Part shown: piece after piece, positions 58,401 to 64,000 of the stretch | How positions within the stretch are numbered: the stretch's first letter is position 1 | How the letters are laid out: the number at the start of each line of letters is the position of its first letter | Origin: Stropharia rugosoannulata | Taxonomy: Eukaryota > Basidiomycota > Agaricomycetes > Agaricales > Strophariaceae | Length of the DNA stretch: 64,000 nucleotides | Direction: 5' to 3' | NCBI GenBank assembly: GCA_028532985.1 | Contig: JANCIK010000011.1 | Location: forward strand, 1,178,001-1,242,000 | The notes under the pieces: model-generated | The model's database searches: none | What the model was told of the DNA's origin: nothing | The model's input: only the letters and a program-made list of their open reading frames with translations | Made by a program: the position numbers and the translations under genes

Positions 58401-60985
58401 TAGGGCCTAGGAATGGATGTCGGACCTTGCTCATGTAAAGCAGACGAAGGCGTCACATGGGACACATTGCTTTCTGCAGGCGTTTCACTCGAATGAGGTG
58501 TGGCCAGGTCAAGATCAAGGCTAAGCTCCATAGACTCCAGTGGACGCCAGATGCCCAAGTTGGAGTTAGCGTCGCTTTGGCTTGCATGCCTAGACAATGC
58601 AGATATGAACATCGATGCCACGAGGAGCTTACCAAATATATGATAAAAGACAGTAACACGCACCGATCTCTGTAACCAGATGCACCCGCGACATTTGTCG
58701 AGCCCAAAGGGCTCTCGGTTGCAACACCACTGAAATAATCCATGTATTCCGTCTCGACGTTCCCTCTTGGCCTCGTCGGGGGCTGAAGGAGACGCAGTGG
58801 TGCACTGCCCGCCTCGGCAGACCTAGGGGATCGACGGTCACCTGACAGAAAACAAGGGGAGAATAGAAGAACAGCATTAGTCGCCAGGTTCGGACGGGTA
58901 TAATAAATATAGAAAAGAGGGACGAAAAGGCGAATGGTGTATATATCTATATAGGAACTTGATCAAGGAAAGACTAGATTGAACTGACCTGGTACATTGC
59001 CCTCTGATCTGTCGGCACCCTCGTCAGGCGGTCTTCGCAGATAGTGCAAGGGCCGCTCTAATGTCGTTGCAGATGCTACTGTATCCTCAAGCTGAGAACC
59101 AAATCGCAATCGCACGTTAGGCAGGTTTGTGAAAATAGGATCCCAGAACGAATCTAAAAGCCTCATGTCGTCTCCTGTGTCCAATGACGGGTGCACCAAA
59201 TGAGCGAGGGCGGGAGTGGTAGAAATAGGTCGCCCGGGCTCAGATGACTCTGAAGTCGGCATTGATGCCAGCTGTTCGGGACTGTTGGGGTACCATGGGA
59301 GCAAATCGAGGAGAATATCGGATTCAGCATTGGAGCTAGCCCATGGTGCACCATGAGACTGCCACGCTCGCCGTATGCTTTGGCCAGTCCTCTCAGCGGA
59401 CCGCACCCGATCCAGAATTCGTGAAAGACGGTCGTGAGGTGTCGGTTCAGGCGGGGCACTAGGGGGTGCAGGCGAGATGGCCGAATTGGACAATATATCG
59501 CGTTCGGTTGGGTCGGTTCCAGCCGTCGCTGCCGTGGTTGAAATTGATGACAGAGAACCCGGGCCATCAGCACGGGGAAAGTGGTGCCTCTGATGCACGT
59601 CAACGGGGGACACAGGGCGACGCTCTTCGATCCAACTGTGCAAGTCGCGGAGGACAGGAGATGGTAATGGATGATCGACAAGAGTCGCTCTGGATGTTGA
59701 ATTGTGTTGTGCACTCGAAGCTAACCTGAAACCACTGGGCTCGGATTGAGGAGTTCGCCTGGCGAGGCTGGAGGCATTGTCGAGCCGATCTGGAGATTCA
59801 GGCCCTCGACTTTGCCAGGCTCCATCGACGCTGTCGATGCGAGCGCCTATTATTGGGATGGGTGGCAGGACCGGTGGCTCCACGGGCGAAAGTTGACTTG
59901 AAGGTGTCTCTGGTGCCACTGGTGATGAATCTGCAACATCCAAATCATGGTCGCTGGTTTGTATTGGTGGGAGTATTGGCGGTAGCTCATAAGTCCGACT
60001 TCTGTTGTTCTCAATGACTGTCCTAGACTGCGACTCTTCGGAATCCTCAGTATCCTCTTCCATTTCTCTCAGCTCCGGAGCAGCATCCTCCAATCCAGGC
60101 ACTAGCGGCGAGGGCGACCGCAGCCCTTCAAGGGCCGTGTTCAATCGATCACGAAAGGCTGCAGTCAATATCGGGGACGGTGGAGGTGATTCAGAAAGGT
60201 TGATGGTGGGCAGAGAAAGGGGAGGAATTTCCCGGAAGACCAAGTCGAAAGACGCTGAAAATAATTACAAAGTATATTAGACTAGACATGCACGTCACAA
60301 AAGATGAACAAATAAAATCACAATTAGAGACTTCAGATGGCGGCGCGATGGCATCCGTTGGGGCGACATGAGGAGCATCATACGAGGTTCTGCTAGATGA
60401 ATTATCAGAGAATATATCAGTAGAAAAGGAAGGGTTAGATGGCGTTCGACGGTGAAAATATGTTTGATCGTCGGGCGACAAGCGGTGTCGCAGGGGTGGC
60501 AAGGTCGGGGGCGGCGTTGCAGGAGATGACTGTCGCAGAAGCGCCATCTCATTGTCGAACTGGTTAAATCTATGCAAGGATAGGCGGTACTCGTCTCGAG
60601 GATGCGGCCTGGATTCGCCAGAAGAGTAGTCAGCCATCTCAACGTCCTGTGTGACGGGAGTAGGTAGCCTTGGAGCCTCAGCTAAGGCGGCAGGAGGGAA
60701 AGCGACAATGATATCACTCGCTTGTGAACTAGTGCTACTACTCGACGTCGATGGCGCCGTATTGTCAGAAGAATCGCTGGCGGACTCGGAGTCAAAGCTA
60801 ACGGTGCTTCGAGCACGCTTGTTGCGTTCGTTCCTGCCGTCGCTGGTGGCCGCATGTGTTGCTCCTGCTGTGCCACCGCCACCAGGGCTCTCCAAGTCGA
60901 ACCCGAACTGTTCGAAAGAGCGCTTGAAGGACGTGGTATTAGGCTGGATGCTGAGCTGGAGCTGGGGTGGGCAGTCCGTAGACAT
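55470..60985 (-). CDS. Large RING-H2 finger protein (candidate E3 ubiquitin ligase), 1,658 aa
   Basis: Eight exons close in frame: 60985-60322, 60254-58989, 58841-58664, 58589-57730, 57661-56226, 56167-55994, 55932-55864, 55799-55470. About 1,500 residues are low-complexity Ser/Pro/Arg-rich sequence without a recognised fold. It includes the acidic run REMEEDTEDSEE and short helices such as NYLRERNQRELARLQQQRS. The RING-H2 finger lies at about 1519-1562: CPICLDD, then NNCSHWLHENC, then TCPVCREP, giving C3-H2-C3 ligands in correct order. RING-H2 proteins bring E2s to substrates. The gene for the E2 UBC13 is the next gene upstream in the same orientation, about 0.9 kb away. The exon 1 donor is the least certain junction (gtgatt chosen; gttcat 13 nt downstream also keeps frame). 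Substrate is unknown. Confidence 0.88.
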
Positions 60986-61902
60986 TGTTCAAGGTGGGGT
61001 GTACACTTCACTTCCCGTCGTGCCAAAAGTATTGGCCTTGAAGGGGCCTTGTGCCGCGGCCTAGACGATCTTTTATTGTTGATACGCAAATTCTGCGCGA
61101 TAAGCAAGGGCACGGCTATCGTAATCGTGAAAGTGAGAGTTTGGGGGAGACCAAGACCTGGAGGCAGCTGAACACGGCCGCCTGTTCGTGCGAAACGGCC
61201 CTGTTGTCCCGGAGGTATAATTTCGCGTTTGACAGGGGATCGGAGGGCAGCTGAATCATTCAATTGCACATGCAAAGTTGCACTAGTTTGCTAGTCATAC
61301 ACAAGTACAACAGTCAGTGGCCGTTTGCATTCTCCGCCGCGCCACCATCCTCGAGATGTTCGAGGAAAATGCTCAAATTAACGTCTGTATTCTGCAAGAT
61401 CGTAAGGCCTTTCAGACGTCATGGTCGAACAACGTGGTGTGCATGTTCTAGAGACCACATGTACCGCAGTCGTCATGTAAAGTGTCTGCCTATGTTTACC
61501 GACCAAGGCCCTTTTATGAGACCAGGCAAGCAGCATTTCGTTCCACGCCAACCGCAGCCAACTGATATATAATTGGCCAAGCACTCGGATGCTAAGTGCA
61601 CACTTGTACCAAAGCAAAGCGGTGCCCCTTACTAGGGTAAAAGAGACGACATACCAAAATTGACATTATATTCCGAACGGGTGTTGTGGCCGATGATAAG
61701 TACTATGCGATTCTGCTACGCAAAAGAGAATGGATTGCGCAAAAAGTTTAACAATATGTGTTGTAAGGCATAAAAAGAGTAAAACCCTATGTGATGAATT
61801 CGTTTAGTTAATACAGAAATGAGAAACTATCCTGACGGGAGGCGACGCAGTTCTAATTTCGCATGAAGAACGGGGGTAGATGATGGGGGTGGTGGGGTCG
61901 GA
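60986..61902. other. Intergenic between UBC13 and the RING-H2 gene
   Basis: Holds the 3' flank of UBC13 and the promoter of the RING-H2 gene. Open stretches on both strands (for example minus 60682-61275) overlap the first RING exon in other frames and are not called. Confidence 0.5.
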
Positions 61903-62612
61903 TTAAATAGCATACTTCTGGGTCCACTCCTGGCTGACACGTTGTGCGTCTTTCTCATCCTCTTTGTAATGTTTGGCGACGTCTGTGGCGAGGGGGTCGT
62001 CAGGGTTCGGCGCGCTCAGTAGCGCCTGTACGGAAAGCAGCACGGTCCTGATCTGCAGGGCAGGCGACCACTTGTCCTTGAGAATGTCCAGGCATATCCG
62101 TCCAAGTTTATCTACGCTATCATGAGATGTTATTGAATGGCGAATTGCATGTGAATTGCGCACCGATATTGGGATGGTATATCTTCGTTAGGAATCGCAC
62201 CTTTGGAGGCGCCATCGGGTATTCTTCAGGCAGAAAGAGTTCGAGCTTAAACTTTCCATCTGCGTAAGTATGTATGAGCGCTGATACTAGCATGTGTGCA
62301 GAGATCAAGACAAAGACTGACTGGCAAATGGACTGCCTCCAGGACCCTCGATTATGACATCAAAGTAGCGCAGATTATCTTCATGAGGTAGGGCTGAAAT
62401 ACCGGGGGCGGGGTCTGCAACGAGCCTTTCTGTTTCCTGTAGTCAAACGCATCAATTACAGAACGGAGGAAAACAAATCGGCGATGTAATAGCGGTAGCG
62501 GATTGTTCGCCAAGGCACCTTACCTTGATAATTCGCTACAATCCGATAAGCTACTGTCAGTAACGCACAATTACTGGATCGAGGATGATTTACATACCTT
62601 TGGGAGGGCCAT
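61903..62612 (-). CDS. UBC13: Ubiquitin-conjugating enzyme E2, Ubc13/UBE2N type
   Basis: Five exons (62612-62598, 62535-62524, 62436-62322, 62259-62164, 62111-61903) give 148 aa, close to the yeast and human lengths. The first exon encodes MALPK and a 12-nt exon encodes RIIK. Then come [79 protein letters not shown] and [20 protein letters not shown]. The HPN motif and the active-site Cys86 (GRICLDIL) are present. Ubc13 with an Mms2-type partner builds Lys63-linked chains in DNA-damage tolerance and endosomal sorting. The spliced frame needs the acceptor gcgtag rather than the upstream gatag. Confidence 0.96.
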
Positions 62613-63085
62613 ATCCAGAGAATATTGAATAACGAGCAAGAAAAGAAAGGAATACAAGCCGGGATATAGTATTTCAAAAGAAGGAAGCGGTGGTATAGCA
62701 GATTAGACTCGCCGTGACTCCTGGAAATCAATGGATGAGTCAGCATTACATGAGTGAAATTGATAGTCAGCATAGCGGAGAGTGAAATAATTACCTGAGT
62801 CTCCGAACGAGCGCCTATTTCACCTCCGTGAGCCATATAATTTATCCCCGTTATCGTGTAAACTGAAAAGGTGGACTTTGACAGATTTGGGTCCCATTTT
62901 TTGTGTTGGAAGTATAACTCTAATGCATGGTTTACGTTGGGTTTACGTGGAATACAATGTATATTGTACATGTGACGGCCGTCGGCATGCAAGTCGACTG
63001 CGCAGACAAGCAAAAACAAATTCAATATCAAGTTCGCCCAAGTCAGCGGTTATCCACTACTACGGCCACACTCCTATCCGACGTG
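62613..63085. promoter_or_regulatory. Shared divergent promoter region of UBC13 and the BEM46-type gene
   Basis: The two start codons are 473 bp apart on opposite strands with no gene between them. No clear TATA box or operator is identified; coordinated expression is possible but not shown. Confidence 0.5.
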
Positions 63086-64000
63086 ATGTCAGGTTTCTTC
63101 CCGTCGCTCGAGACCTTTGCGAAGGTATGTTTGTACTTCCAAACATAATCTTTAGCTTACACATCCTCGTACGCCCTTTCTTGGATAGGGCACACTCGCC
63201 ACCGCAGCCACATTGTCGACCCTCGGTGCGTTTCAAATTATCCACTGTTGACTTCTTGGTCTTGACCAATATTGACTTACATGATGCTCTGAAGGCATTG
63301 GTCTGGTCTACTATGGGCAAAACTATCTTATTTACCCTTCTGCATTCCCACCTGGCTCGCGTATTGGTGCGTAGACTGTGTCCAAACGGCGATTGAACCT
63401 CCCTTACTCGTTTTAGATGTTGCTGCGCCTTCCGACTTTGACATATCATACGAGAACCTCGAGCTGAAAACGCCAGACAACATCGTCCTTAGATGCTACC
63501 TTCTCCTACAAAAGAAGGAACTCGGTCACGGGGAGGCGTTCATAGATATACCCGCAGACATATCGGAGGATGAGGTGCGTATTTAGCTCCCTCTTATATG
63601 CCAATGAAACTAAACATATGCCTACAGTTCATCGCAAGCAGACCTACTGTCATCATGTTCCACGGCAATGGCGGGAACCTAGGTCACCGTATACCCCTTG
63701 CCAACATTTTCCTCAAACGAATGCGATGCAACGTCCTCATGATGTGCTACAGAGGATATGGCCATTCGGAAGGCTCTCCTTCTGAAAAGGGTGGGTTGTT
63801 GTTTATCCCAGTATCTCGACATTTCCCGATTGCTGTTTAGGTCTGCGAATAGACGCTCAGACTGGTCTGGACTACCTCATCACGCACCCTCTCTTGAAAC
63901 AAACAAAAATAGTACGTGTTATTGGAACATATATTACGACCACGTATGTTGAATCTGCCCAAGATCGTCTACGGCCAGTCGATTGGGGGTGCCGTTTCCA
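63086..64000 (+). CDS. BEM46/ABHD13-type alpha/beta hydrolase, cut by window end
   Basis: The start MSGFFPSLETFAK is followed by a short TM anchor (LATAATLSTLGIGLVYYG) and the family stretch QNYLIYPSAFPPGSR. The hydrolase core reads LELKTPDNIVLRCYLLLQKK, ASRPTVIMFHGNGGNLGHRI (oxyanion HGNGGN), CNVLMMCYRGYGHSEGSPSE, GLRIDAQTGLDYL, and the nucleophile elbow YGQSIGG at the last bases of the window. Asp and His of the triad lie beyond the edge. Introns are short GT-AG. BEM46 proteins are ER or plasma-membrane-associated hydrolases linked to polarity and germination in fungi; the substrate is not established. Confidence 0.93.

Noticed and set aside
1..64000. CRISPR array, bacterial operon or prophage
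   Set aside because: The genes are intron-rich and eukaryotic; the short repeats lack the uniform repeat/unique-spacer pattern.

Overview
The window looks like nuclear DNA of a filamentous basidiomycete, most probably an Agaricomycete. Genes are split by many short GT-AG introns (about 45-70 nt). The protein families also fit: basidiomycete-type 7-TM proteins, fungal SLATT, bestrophin/UPF0187, and CmcJ/AsaB-like oxidoreductases. The genus cannot be read from the sequence. All gene models were spliced by eye from reading frame, splice sites and remembered family patterns; none was checked by a search.

Layout. 1-9.9 kb is a tandem array of four paralogous seven-TM genes (+). Three come from a segmental duplication that also copied the leader. 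The fourth is older and sits behind a hAT-like MITE and a perfect 105-bp palindrome. 10.5-12.9 kb holds a recent tandem duplication of the autophagy ubiquitin-like gene ATG12, both copies apparently intact. About 12.9-35.8 kb is gene-poor, with microsatellites, minisatellites, two more TIR elements (one a clear TA-flanked Tc1/mariner-type MITE) and only weak candidate genes.

35.8-64 kb is gene-dense. Glycyl-tRNA synthetase (-) has an upstream in-frame start that could give a mitochondrial form. A bestrophin-like channel (-) follows. Next is an 80-aa secreted precursor with three Kex2-type repeats (-), then an ABM-like dimeric alpha/beta-barrel protein (+), an EXPERA-like ER membrane protein (+), another 7-TM protein (+) and a CmcJ/AsaB-like oxidoreductase (-). 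A SLATT-domain protein (+) and a broken CmcJ/AsaB-like paralogue (-) come next. A 1,658-aa RING-H2 protein (-), the E2 UBC13 (-) and the start of a BEM46-type alpha/beta hydrolase (+) end the window.

The most novel item is the Kex2-processed repeat peptide gene at 42870-43228. Two of its three repeats encode the same nine residues although seven of the nine codons differ synonymously. Other notable points are the SLATT protein with its four-fold SR...ER repeat, the ATG12 duplication, four introns that appear to need GC-AG splicing, and very small exons of 9-16 nt.
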